In this document: piece by piece, positions 11,201 to 20,099 of the stretch
Numbering within the stretch: the first letter of the stretch is position 1
Layout of the letters: each line of letters begins with the position of its first letter
Source: Larix kaempferi
Taxonomy: Eukaryota; Streptophyta; Pinopsida; Pinales; Pinaceae
Direction of reading: 5' to 3'
NCBI GenBank assembly: GCA_027924585.1
Contig: BSBM01000140.1
Span: 7,146,001-7,210,000, forward strand
DNA length: 64,000 nucleotides
Notes under the pieces: generated by a model
Databases searched by the model: none
Seen by the model: the letters and a program-made list of their open reading frames with translations, nothing else
Told to the model about the DNA's origin: nothing
Translations under genes and position numbers: made by a program

Positions 11201-12256
11201 ATCTCCCAAACTAATTGTAGAAGTGATGGATGTATCAAGTTTAGAAAACAAATCAGTTTGACTTGTCATATGATTACTACACCCACTATCAAGCAACCAA
11301 ATGTGCTTATCATAAATTTGCTCAGTAACTTGACAAGAAAGAAATAAAGCTTCAGATGTTTCACCTTCAGTGTTAGAGATATTAGCTCTATTCTTATATT
11401 GCAGCTTTCTACATTCACTCTTAATATGACCATACTTCTTGCAATAACGACATTGGATTGCTGACTTATCTATCCATTTTGGACCATGTTCTTGTTGAGG
11501 TGGCTCTGGTGGCAACAGTTCTGGTTTGTCTCTTGACTGAAAATGTCCTCTACCTCTTCCTTTTCTTCCTCGAAAACCTCTACCTCTGCCTCTATCCATG
11601 AAAACTTTAGACTGAAATGCATGTTCTAAATTACCAACTTCCAAATTAAACCTTTCCTCATGTGACAACAAAGAACCAGTTAATTCTTCTACAGCAAATT
11701 TAGTCAAATCTTTAGATTCAAGAAGAGCAGTCACAACCATTTCAAACTTCTTTGGTAAGCTTCTAAGAACTTTCTCAACAATCCTCTGATCTTTTATCTT
11801 TTCACCATTAATCCTAAGCTGATTTACAATATGCATAACTTTTGTCATAAACTTATCAACACTATCTGATTCAGTCATTTTGAGAGTTTCAAACTGAGTC
11901 CTTAGGGTTTGCAATCTCACAATTTTTACCTTTTCATTACCCTGATATGCCAAGCGAAGAATATCCCAAATTTCTTTAGCATTCTTTGCACCAACAACTT
12001 TTGGAAATATAGAATCATCTATTGTATTTAAAAGACATGATTTTGCTTTTCCTTCTTTTTGTTTCTGTTCATCTAATTTATGTTTTTGTGTAGCAGTCAT
12101 AGCAGCAATAGCTGCTGCATCAGGTTGAGTAAACTCAGATTCAATACAATCAGAACATCCTTGACCTTGCAAAACAGCTTGTATTCTCACACTCCAAGCA
12201 TCATAATTTGATCCAACTAATGTAGGCGTTTGGACAGAAAAATTAGATGAAGCCAT
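8273..12256 (-). CDS. Ty1/copia gag-pol polyprotein, intact (1327 aa)
   Basis: A single uninterrupted frame encodes all proteins needed for copia transposition in cytoplasmic virus-like particles, plus integration in the nucleus. In order: a UBN2-type gag (about 10-205), an RG-rich segment, a CCHC zinc knuckle (C269, C272, H277, C282), the protease active site LDSG (D323), a GAG-pre-integrase HxxC-type region (about 450-495), the integrase triad D517 (HTDLCGP), D580 (RSDGGGEY) and E616 (NGVAERKN), RT with YVDD at 1009-1012, and RNase H with D1171/D1173 (GYTDSD), E1214 (AEAEYVAA) and D1248 (CDNKS). Every catalytic residue I can identify is present. A Ser/Asp-rich spacer at about 775-786 separates integrase from RT. 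The ATG at 12256 begins MASSNF and lies about 300 bp after the LTR. The length is normal for copia. Confidence 0.97.
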   Translation of the reverse strand: MASSNFSVQTPTLVGSNYDAWSVRIQAVLQGQGCSDCIESEFTQPDAAAIAAMTATQKHKLDEQKQKEGKAKSCLLNTIDDSIFPKVVGAKNAKEIWDILRLAYQGNEKVKIVRLQTLRTQFETLKMTESDSVDKFMTKVMHIVNQLRINGEKIKDQRIVEKVLRSLPKKFEMVVTALLESKDLTKFAVEELTGSLLSHEERFNLEVGNLEHAFQSKVFMDRGRGRGFRGRKGRGRGHFQSRDKPELLPPEPPQQEHGPKWIDKSAIQCRYCKKYGHIKSECRKLQYKNRANISNTEGETSEALFLSCQVTEQIYDKHIWLLDSGCSNHMTSQTDLFSKLDTSITSTISLGDDHQIKASGKGVVPVLTKQNSVLNIYDVYRVDNLKHNLLSLGQLLAHGYDVNFHDGYCMIFDPTRKFVAKIYMTKNRLFPLEMRSGKMFAYNVSCSNESNLWHCRYVHLPYKSMSLLQKQSMVHGLPSLIGQISSCESCIKGKHQRDSFPMASYRAKDRLELVHTDLCGPMQTESLGGSFYFLTFIDDFSRKVWIYFLKHKSETFTKFKEFKALAEKQSGKFVKILRSDGGGEYDSRDFVDFCKQQGIKKQTTTRYTPQQNGVAERKNQTIMNMARSLLTARNLSKDFWAEAVACSVYILNRSPTSSVQGKVPEETWSKTKVNVSHFRVFGCIAFAHVPEELRKKLDDRSEKSIFVGYSEQSKAYRLYNPITKKFLISRDVKFLEDSSWNEVQKDTCHNPFVVFDEHQASSEHIPRLQVQDENSSSSSSDSDSDSRHKKMKSLKDIYEQDDNSVAQFALISSQPTCFEEATKQKEWVDAMNNEIDAIERNKTWDLVDLPADKNVIGVKWVYKIKLNEKGEIDKYKATLVAKGFLQQPGIDYDETFAPVARLDTVRFVLAIAAQNKWPIYQMDVKSAFLNGILNEEVYVHQPYGFEIKGQEHKVYKLKKALYGLKQAPRAWYSRIDRYLLDDGFKRSKNEPTLYMKTNPQGKILILCLYVDDMIYTGNMLLDEFKEAMKKEFEMTDLGLMKYFLGIEVEQSDHGIFVSQHKYATDVLKKFKMEKCKPADTPIAFGTKLSKEDVGSAVNSTLYKQLVGSLIYLTATRPDIAYASSFISRFMECPKHSHWKVGKRILRYIAGTTTYGLWYTASEDNKLKGYTDSDFAGSIDDRKSTSGYAFLFGKNLISWASKKQPIVSISSAEAEYVAATTATCHAVWLKRLLLDFGYMEKEPTTIFCDNKSAISLSKNSVFHQRSKHIDTRFHFIRELVQNGDVLLQFCGSKEQLADIFTKPLGRIPFEFQRQNLGIVDIKRCNPRD

Positions 12257-12540
12257 TCTTCAGAAAACTATAAACAACCAAGATTTTTACCTCAAAAACA
12301 AATTTTGATTTCTGGTTCTGCTGACTGTCTACTTCTGCAATTTGATTTCTGGATTTCTGGTTTCTCTGCTTTTCTGATTCTGTTGATTTCTGTCTAATTC
12401 TGCGTGCACAGGCTTCAAGTCTTTGCTCAACGAACAGCCTTCAACGAATTGGTTATTTCAGAAATTTTTAACAGCAGACTTGCTTCTGCCTTCAACACCA
12501 ATTCCAAACATGAAGAGGCTCCTCCAAACCGTCACCAACG

Positions 12541-12552
12541 GCTCTGATACCA
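12541..12552 (-). other. Primer-binding site, initiator tRNA-Met (young copia)
   Basis: The minus strand reads TGGTATCAGAGC immediately after the 5' LTR with no spacer. This is the usual plant copia PBS, complementary to the 3' end of initiator methionine tRNA. Confidence 0.95.
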
Positions 12553-12748
12553 TGTAAAAACTTGAGCAGAAAACGAATTTAACAGAACGCACACAAAATA
12601 TTGAACGCAGAAGACGAACTCTGTAGTTTGCATTAGATGTATTTAAATATTACAGAATTGACGGTTCAACCAAGAAACGGTTAACCGATAACTATCTAAC
12701 AACTAACAATTACGTAAACAAAGACTGAAGAGATTATTATTTTTAACA
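12553..12748 (-). repeat. 5' LTR of the young copia element (promoter)
   Basis: 196 bp. In transcription direction it carries the CGGTTAACCG palindrome (about 12678-12687), then TATTTAAATAC (12639-12649) as a TATA-box candidate roughly 30 bp downstream. AACCGT/GGTTGAACC motifs near the palindrome resemble plant MYB-binding cores. The regulatory reading is inference from motif resemblance. Confidence 0.9.
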
Positions 12749-13534
12749 GAAGTAAACATACCTAATATTTCAAAATAGTTTAAATAAAATAGCACAGCAG
12801 AAGATAAGGATGAAATCCATTCTCAGGTTGAGTCTGATCAGCTCTCTTTTCTTGATTCACCGTCGGTTACAACCATAGAGAAAATGAAAAATAAAATAAA
12901 GGAACAAAACCCTAGCTTTGCTTGTGGAAGCCCTGAACTAGCTGTATATAAATATAAGGGAGAAAGCCGAAGGTATACTAGGAGTACGACAAGTTTTTCT
13001 ATGTTAAAAGATAAAGAAAAAAACAGTAAACATGTTCTTGTTGAAGTCGATAGTGAGCTTTAAGACATTCCATTGAATCACAATCAAAACGAACAGGAAA
13101 ATAATTAGGGTAAATCCCCTTTGTCTCCTGAGAGGGTTTTGGTTGAAGAAACACCTTGTCTAAAACAATTCGAGCAAGATTTTCAAGGTGAGCCATAAAT
13201 GAGTCATGAATTCTTACAGGATAATTCTCATGAGGAGATATAATAGTATATTCCTTGGGAACATGGAAATGAACAGTTAGAGAATGAATTAGAAGAAGCA
13301 AAAGAATCTTGCAACCACTTGAAATCTAAGTTACATCAACAGAAGAATGAGTTGTTAATCTGGGTAGATAAATGGCAATAGATGAGAACAAAAAAAAACA
13401 AATGTAGATCAATGAACAAGCTGCTTATCACATCTAATGATGAATTGATGGAGTGTGATAAGTATCATGAAGAGAATATTTTGAATCTTAAAGCCAGATT
13501 ATTTGAGGCCAGAAGGATGGCTCATACGAGTTAG
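12749..13534 (+). pseudogene. Decayed ORF of unknown function, C-terminal part
   Basis: The frame left at 8069 resumes at the target duplication and can be followed to a TAG at 13532. Stops interrupt it at 12776, 12785, 13061, 13106, 13196, 13241, 13244 and 13379, but there is no frameshift. Between stops the sequence is clearly protein-like: an acidic Ser/Glu/Asp-rich stretch at 12791-12860, then a Leu/Glu/Lys heptad-like segment (NEQLENELEEAKES, about 13271-13312) and a further charged helix at 13400-13530, so a C-terminal coiled coil is likely. Together the halves make about 550 codons. Reading depends on joining across the copia insertion. Confidence 0.6.
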
Positions 13535-15184
13535 TCTTTATAAACCAATTTTGATAATTTTTGTCCATGCGGGTAAAACTGGTTTATTAACTCTTCCATT
13601 TCTATTTTTCATCTCTCTATATAAGAATTTTTTATAGACAGCCCTGTAGAATCAAATATTCTACAGGAGTGTCATTATTAAGTTGTTTTACATTTATTCA
13701 CTCGTGATTATTATGATTACAATTCTTCTTTTAAATGTCACAGGTACCCTGTTCTATCATATTTTTCTATGAGTCATCAATTTTTCTGAATTATGGTGTG
13801 CATTGTGTTTAAGCATACTTCAGTTCAATGAAGTAGTTATATGGTCAAAAGTTGCGAATTTCCATTTCAAAGAACTATTACGTTTTCCAGGTGTACATAT
13901 CTTATGAATATGCTGGGATGAATTGAGATATTTTTGCTGGATGTTACAATTATCATTTCAAAGGATGATCATGCCTGCCAAGTGCCTCTCTTTGAAGAGT
14001 TCTTATGCAATAGAACGATGATAAAGACCTTTTGTTTTATTATGTGACAATTGTTAGGAACCGAATGTATATTTTTAGAATAGTTGTGGCGTAGAAAACT
14101 CGAAAGAGCTATTCGCTTTTGCTATAAAAACTATGAAGAATCACTTTATAGGGAGAGAGGAGTACATGAGAAAAGACTTGTTGAAATTATAAATACACTT
14201 TTTGGTTTTAATTACTCTGCTGGAGTTTTCTCCATGGATGATTTCCACTGGGACTTGTCAAACTCGAATCAATACTTGTTCCAGTTTTTGAAACTTTATA
14301 TATATTTTGATATACTATTTTCTCAATTCAAAACTTTATACAATTGTACTGTGTTATAATTGTGTTTGTCATCTAAAATTTACTATAATCACACAATATT
14401 AGTGTTTGACACAAGTTGTACTGAGTCTTTTTATTCAATATTTTATTGATGACTATGATTTAGTGGTAAATACATTTCATATTTTTTTTTTTGATAGCAT
14501 CGGTATGTTTATAGGTGTTTTCATTAATAAATATAACTTTTATTTAAACATTTGATATTGAACATTAATTATCGATTAACAGAAACATTACAGAATATAT
14601 TGAAATAGTTCTCTATTTTAATCTTCTGTTTTTGTGAATTTTAAACAAAGTGATTCTTATGATAGTGATTCTGGTATTTTATCTGAATTTTTATCATTTC
14701 TCTCTTTGTAATTATAAATGATTGATTGATAATTAATCTAATCTTTTAAAGTCACTCTCAGCGAAGATATGTTCAATAGTTTAATTTTAATTCTAGTTGT
14801 AGTTTAGATTAGTTTATTTAAGTCTAGTTTTAGTAGCTGTTAGATAGTTCTTTAAGTTAAAGTTAGCGGTTTTACCTTTGGAATAGGTTCACAATTGAAA
14901 ATTTAAAACAAAACTTAAAAACAAGAGACTTTCCCTAAGAAAGCAAAATTAGGATAATTTAGACTTAGAAATTGACTTTAGAATTAGTTTAACTTTAGAA
15001 TAACATAGAAAATTTTTTGATGATTTTTCTAACCATATTCTCCTTAAGAGAATAAAAATTCAGCTGGTAGCAGGACCATAACCTGCGATGTTTTTCTATT
15101 CTAAAGACATCGGAAGTTGCATTAAGCAACTTGTGTGGGAATAATCTCCTTAGTTGGCCTAGGTCAAAAAATCAGGCCAAAAAA
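13535..15184 (+). other. Non-coding spacer, possible LTR upstream of gag
   Basis: AT-rich. A perfect hairpin, CTGTAGAAT/ATTCTACAG with a 5-nt loop, occupies 13644-13666. A 91-codon frame at 14084-14359 begins with a plausible charged helix (RRKLERAIRFCYK) but has no family I recognise. By position this stretch should hold the 5' LTR of the gag-bearing element that starts at 15185. I found no second copy to delimit it. Confidence 0.4.
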
Positions 15185-15203
15185 TGGCGCTAGAAGGAGG
15201 GCC
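15185..15203 (+). other. Putative primer-binding site of Tat-like element
   Basis: TGGCGCTAGAAGGAGGGCC lies about 13 bp before the gag frame. The same 19 bases, with one C/T change, precede gag of the minus-strand Tat-like element at 63612-63630. The initial TGG and the position fit a PBS. I could not assign a tRNA. Confidence 0.5.
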
Positions 15204-15215
15204 AGATAATGATTA

Positions 15216-16553
15216 ATGGATGATAGAAATAAAGATAAACCTTCAACTAGTCAACAACCTCCATTACAGTCTGATTCACAGAGTATTGCCACTTTTGGTT
15301 TAGTGATAACTTCACAAGATGAATTCAGTAGTTATCCATTTAGTGAAATTGTAAGGAACATTCTTGAACATAACACATCCCCTTATACTCCTGAACAGAA
15401 TATTTGAGTTTTAGAAGAATCCCAGAGAATACTTACAAGAGCTTATGCTCAGCAAACTCGTTTGTCTCCTGTAGATTTTGGATTACCCCGAAGACAACAA
15501 CACAATACTTAGGTGACCACAATAGAACAAAACTTATCAGAAACTGATATTGTGTTGACTGGTACTCTAAGTCCTCAGACTAGAAGACAACCTAGAGGAA
15601 TTACAAGAACACATACTGCACGTGCTTTCCTTAATCTAGGAGGTTTCGGTCAACCACTTTCTCATCCAGATTCACAACCTAATTATCCCAGACTTTTTAA
15701 TCAAGACAATTTTTCAGATTCAGAACAAGATCCTATGGCAGGAAATTAACCTAGTGGAGGAGGTAATCCTCCTAATCCACCAAATCCAATAGCCCCATGG
15801 CTAAGAACAGTTGGTGTAGTTGTACCTGGTGCTCAATGTCCATTACCAAAACATCCAGATAAAATTCTTCTAAAGTTTAATCTGGATAACAAAGACCCAA
15901 CTGAAGTACATGTAGATAAATTCATTTTAGCTATTCAAACAATGAATGTTCAGCATGAGGATGTGGTATGTCATTTATTTCCTTTAACATTTGAAGGAAG
16001 AGCATAAACTTGGAACTTTGCTTTAGTCCAAGGTTTAATTACTAATTGGGCATATTTCAACAAAGCTTTCTTAGACAAGTTTGGGAAAGACAAGACACCC
16101 GTTGCTTTAGCTCTTGGGCTATCTCGAATTAAGATGGAAACTAAAGAGAGAATCAAAGACTTTAATCAAAGATTTTTCACTTTGAAAAATAAGATTCCAA
16201 AACCCTCTCAACCACCTGAGGATATCATTATAGAAAACTATGCTCCGGCTTTGCCAAAATACCTAGGGATGTTTGTTAAACGAGCTGGTAAGACAACACT
16301 TATCGAAACCTTTGAGGAGGCTATTAAGGTTGAGAAAGATTCTATGTCCTACGTACCTGAAAGAAGTGGGAAAGTTGATACCTTTCCTCGTAATAAAGTT
16401 GAACGATCTAGTATGGATAAAGATAATGCATTCAACATTGAACAACCACAAAATTCTATTTCGGCATTGACTAACGAAGTGGTAGGGTTTAAGAAAACAA
16501 ATTCTGAAAGTTCTTCTTCAAGAGGATACTTTATTAAACAATTTTCACTTTAA
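15216..16553 (+). pseudogene. Tat-like gypsy gag pseudogene
   Basis: Gag would form the particle shell. One frame runs through, broken by stops at 15405, 15510, 15747 and 16005, with no frameshift. The N-terminal third is a Ser/Gln/Pro-rich low-complexity segment. The retrotransposon gag core follows (VVCHLFPLTFEGRA, then ALGLSRIKMETKERIKDFNQRF, then FVKRAGKTTLIETFEEAIKVEKD). It matches the gag at 62206-62997 on the minus strand motif for motif, including VKRA.K.TL.E.F.EAI.VEKD. No CCHC zinc knuckle is visible. Similarity stops at 16553 and no protease follows, so this element is truncated or interrupted here. Confidence 0.85.
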
Positions 16554-17982
16554 AAATCATGCACCATTTCCTATTTAAATCACAACAATAAAATACAACT
16601 GTGCGTAGAGTATTTGGAAAGTAACTTTGTATATACATGAATTGTTTGATTACATAAAAATAGAAGAGAGACACAAATCTCCAAATATGTGATCACCAAC
16701 TCACTTAGAAACTAATATGATTGGGACACCAATCCCACATGCAAGCACCACCTTACTTATTATAGGAACCAACCTATAAGGACACTAATCCTTTTCGCAA
16801 TGACCAACTTGCAGATTATAGAAACCAACCTCTGAGGACACCAATCCTCTGTGCAAGCACCAACTTTCTGTGTTTAGGAACAAACTTTCTGTGTGGAGGA
16901 GACTCCAATATCCTATCCTTGCCTCGTCCTTCCTCTTTGAAATATATGTAGATGTTATTTTGTCGCGCTACCTTTATATTTGCACACACAACTTCACACT
17001 TGTTTTGTGCAATGCTTCACTTTGTTTTTCTCGCACTTATGTGTTCTACGTTAATTCTGCACAACAGCTATGCTTCACTATTTTTTCCGCACACTGAACT
17101 ACTTACTATCTACTCTGCTTTGGTTCTATGCATTGGTTATCTTGTTGTATACTCTGCTTCAGTTCTGTGCACTGCTATTATCCAACACAGTGTTATGATC
17201 CATTGCAATTCTTCAATTCTATACACTACTTTGGTTCTGTGCACTATCTGCTCCTCTACTTTTTTGCTCTGTGCACTCGGCTTTCTGTTGTTTCTTTCTT
17301 CTGTATCAACAATCCATTGATTCTCCAATAAACCGAAGCTCCCAAATACAAAATATGTTTACATATCCATTGCATAAACCTTACCTTCACCTCAATCTTT
17401 GGTTTATTTATATCATTACTTGTTTCCTATATTAGATTGATTTGTCCACAAGTAAGGGCTTCTTTATGTCGGCTACCTCTTTTGTCCTAGTCAAGTTTAC
17501 CCAACACAATGCAGTTGAGATAAATAAGTCTCTTCTATGCACTTTGATATTCTTTCTTATTCCTCAAAATCCTAGTATATGTGTGACATGTACCCACCCA
17601 TATTGTGTGGATAGGTATCCTTGTTTTGTATATACTTATTCAACCTCACATCAAGGATTCATGCTTCTTGCTTGGCATCATCATGCTTCTTGTTTAACAT
17701 CAATGACAACAACAAAGTTCAACAGAGTTGTGGCTCCTCAGAATGGTATTCTTGAGCTATTCCATTGATTGGGTGCACCTCTACTTGTGGATCTGTGGCC
17801 TCAACTTGGGGGTGGCTTGCTGAAGATAATTTGCCTTGGAAGTTCCTAAGGATCGGTGGAACGTGGACCTGCTGATGCTAGTTGCACTTTGAAAATATAA
17901 GTATCTTGTCATATGTTAATTCACATATTTATTTGTTTTAGATATGATTACTAATGCGCCCTTGACGGTTGAACTGTTTACT
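16554..17982. other. Non-coding DNA with hairpin-bearing tandem repeats
   Basis: No gene recognised. The block at 16722-16860 carries short tandem repeats (described separately). The following T-rich stretch gives overlapping hydrophobic frames at 16870-17331 and 17442-17768 with no domain, which I treat as chance. The whole could be LTR or leader sequence of a lost element. Confidence 0.4.
16722..16860. repeat. About 56-bp tandem repeats carrying stem-loops
   Basis: Roughly three units of about 55-56 bp starting near 16741, 16797 and 16852, plus a partial unit to the left. Perfect short stem-loops recur with nearly the same loop: TGGGA-caccaa-TCCCA (16722-16737), TTATAGG-aaccaa-CCTATAA (16760-16779), AAGGA-cactaa-TCCTT (16778-16793), GAGGA-caccaa-TCCTC (16834-16849). 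Stems differ while loops stay similar. Confidence 0.7.
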
Positions 17983-20099
17983 TGTAATGCCCCTAGACTT
18001 CCTCGAGACCTTGAGGGCACTTTCTAAGTGACCCGACAAAATAAATCAGTAATAAATTGAAAATTATGAACAAATCAAAATGAAATTGGTTGATGATGTG
18101 AGATCCATGTGATGATTGATTATGCTCTAGCATAGAGCATTGGTTTAAACAACGTTTATGAATAAATTATGTTTTCTTAACGATTAACGGTTTATGAAAT
18201 GAATTATGATGTTATGAGTAAATTATGTTGCTTAATGATTAGCGGTTTATGAAATGAATTATGATGTTATGAGTAAATTATGTTTCCTTAATGATTTGTG
18301 GTTTGTGAAATGAATTGCGATGTTTATGAGTAAATTGTGTTAGCTTAATGACCAGGGGGTTATGAAATGAATTATGATGTTTATGTGTAAATTATGGTTG
18401 TTTAACGATTAGTAGGTTATGAAGTGAATTATGATAATTGAGAACATAGCTATTAATGTGTGCTTTTGAGTATGTGTGTAGCGACAGGTGAAACGGTTCA
18501 CCGACGGACTCACAAAGGAAATAAATGGGTCGTAGAGTGCGAATAAATCATACATGGAAGAACAACGATGGTGTTGACTTCCTATAGAATCCATGCACGA
18601 GTTAAAAATCCCTTAGCCACTTACTCGGGGTAGCGTGAAGTCGTGCGAAGTGGACCATGATACAATTAGTCACATACGAGGTTGAGGGGTGCGCAATAAG
18701 AACGGACTTACTCCTGAGCACCATTAGTCTCCAATAGAGTGTAGATGGATGATTGAAGGTAACAAATCCTAAATCACTACATGAAGTTCCCGCAAATCAG
18801 ATGAAACGAAGAAGCATTACGAAATAACCCAACGATGCGGGTACCTAGATGGTAAAAATAAATTGATGGTTGAAAGGACTCGACAATTGGGTACCTAGAC
18901 CCAAGACAAAAACAAATGATGGATCTTTAGGCATTAAACATATAAATTGACATTTAGTCTATTTTAACATCAAATGAATATTAGTAATTAAATAATGGAG
19001 AATATTTTTTTTAAGAGCAAATGGTAGACTAGACATTACCACCTAGCCAACTCCACTTGCATCCACAAAAATAGGAACTTAGACTAGAGCTAGGAATGTA
19101 GGTGCACTCTCTTGAAAAAGAGACACATGGTTGGGTGAGGTAATTATAATTAAATAATTAATCAAATAGGCATTTTTGCATGAAGTGACATGTGTCAGAG
19201 ATGATTTTCTTATTTAAGGAAGGAAAGACGAAAGGGAAGGACTGTAATGGTAACAAGACATTGATTTGCTTCTATTGTTAGTTTGGCAAGGGATCTTAGT
19301 GATGGGGAAACTCATTTCTCGATCCTTCGTATTTGTGTGTGAGCTCTACCACCCAAATTGCTCGGGGATTCATGAGGAAGGAGAGTACTCCCAATAAGGT
19401 AGGGAGGTCAATCGAGGAGTACATCGATGGTTCCTTGGCTCACCAGAGATTGCTGGTCGAATTGAACTGCATCAAATCCAGTAACACTTGCCCATACAGG
19501 TAATTCTTGTTGTGCTCTTGATATTGAAAATTTACGAGTTGGTTGTATGTTTATGGGAGAAGAGTTACCTAACTTGACAGCACTGAATTATAAATCCAAT
19601 GATATAATATGTTTATTTTTAGCTCATCCTCTACATTCGATTTGATATATAGATTGAACAGTTTAATTATGAACGGAAAAAATTACAGATTTTGTGATAT
19701 ATTATGTTTATTTTCATTTCAGCCTGTACGTTCGATTGATATATAGATTGAATAATTAATCTGTGGAAAAATAGATCTATGAAATCCTTTCTATTTAATT
19801 CTATGAAGAGATCTGCGTGGATAGTTCGGCCTTAATATGAAGCTGCACAAAGTATTATTGCAAACGCTTGTTACCTAACTCGACTACACCTTTCGAAGAG
19901 CTCAGTGCATAAACAGTGATAGAACCCTGGATCTTTACCCTTGTAAACTTATTTGTAACCTGTAAAAATAAAAACCTCTTCTCATAAGAGTTAAGCATTG
20001 GATCGTGGCTGAGTGATGCTCCCACCAAGTCTTTTCGTGCACTAGGTCTCCCTGATCCATACCTGCCTACCTATAATTTAGTTTAGATCTTGAGATTGC
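17983..20099 (+). repeat. LTR-like non-coding sequence with minisatellite
   Basis: TGTAATGCCCC at 17983 is a start often seen in plant gypsy LTRs, but no matching second copy or primer-binding site was found, so a solo or fragmentary LTR is only a guess. A minisatellite of about five degenerate 55-60-bp units (core ATGAATTATGATGTTATGAG) covers about 18150-18440. A perfect hairpin with 8-bp arms (ATGCTCTA/TAGAGCAT) sits at 18122-18140. A second, diverged tandem pair (AT-rich, about 100-bp offset) lies at 19598-19771. No coding frame. Confidence 0.35.

Larger units (their letters stand above)
8070..12748 (-). mobile_element. Full-length young Ty1/copia retrotransposon
   Basis: This is a complete 4,679-bp element on the minus strand: 196-bp LTRs (TG...CA) at 8070-8265 and 12553-12748, a primer-binding site, one unbroken gag-pol frame and a polypurine tract. 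It is flanked by a perfect 5-bp target duplication GAAGT (8065-8069 and 12749-12753). The two LTRs differ at a single position (about 8132 versus 12615), which implies recent insertion. It sits in a decayed ORF that continues in frame on both sides. Short LTRs and the single ORF fit small copia lineages such as Ale/Retrofit, but the lineage is not established here. Confidence 0.97.

Noticed and set aside
13644-13666. Perfect hairpin as a transcription terminator
   Set aside because: Eukaryotic context and no downstream T-run specific to it. Kept only as a structural note in the spacer.
14084-14359. 91-codon frame beginning with a charged helix as a possible gene
   Set aside because: AT-rich ending, no recognisable family, no link to neighbouring frames. 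Mentioned only as part of the spacer.
16870-17331. Overlapping hydrophobic plus-strand frames that look membrane-like
   Set aside because: T-rich low-complexity DNA in all frames gives such products by chance, and there is no conserved start or domain.
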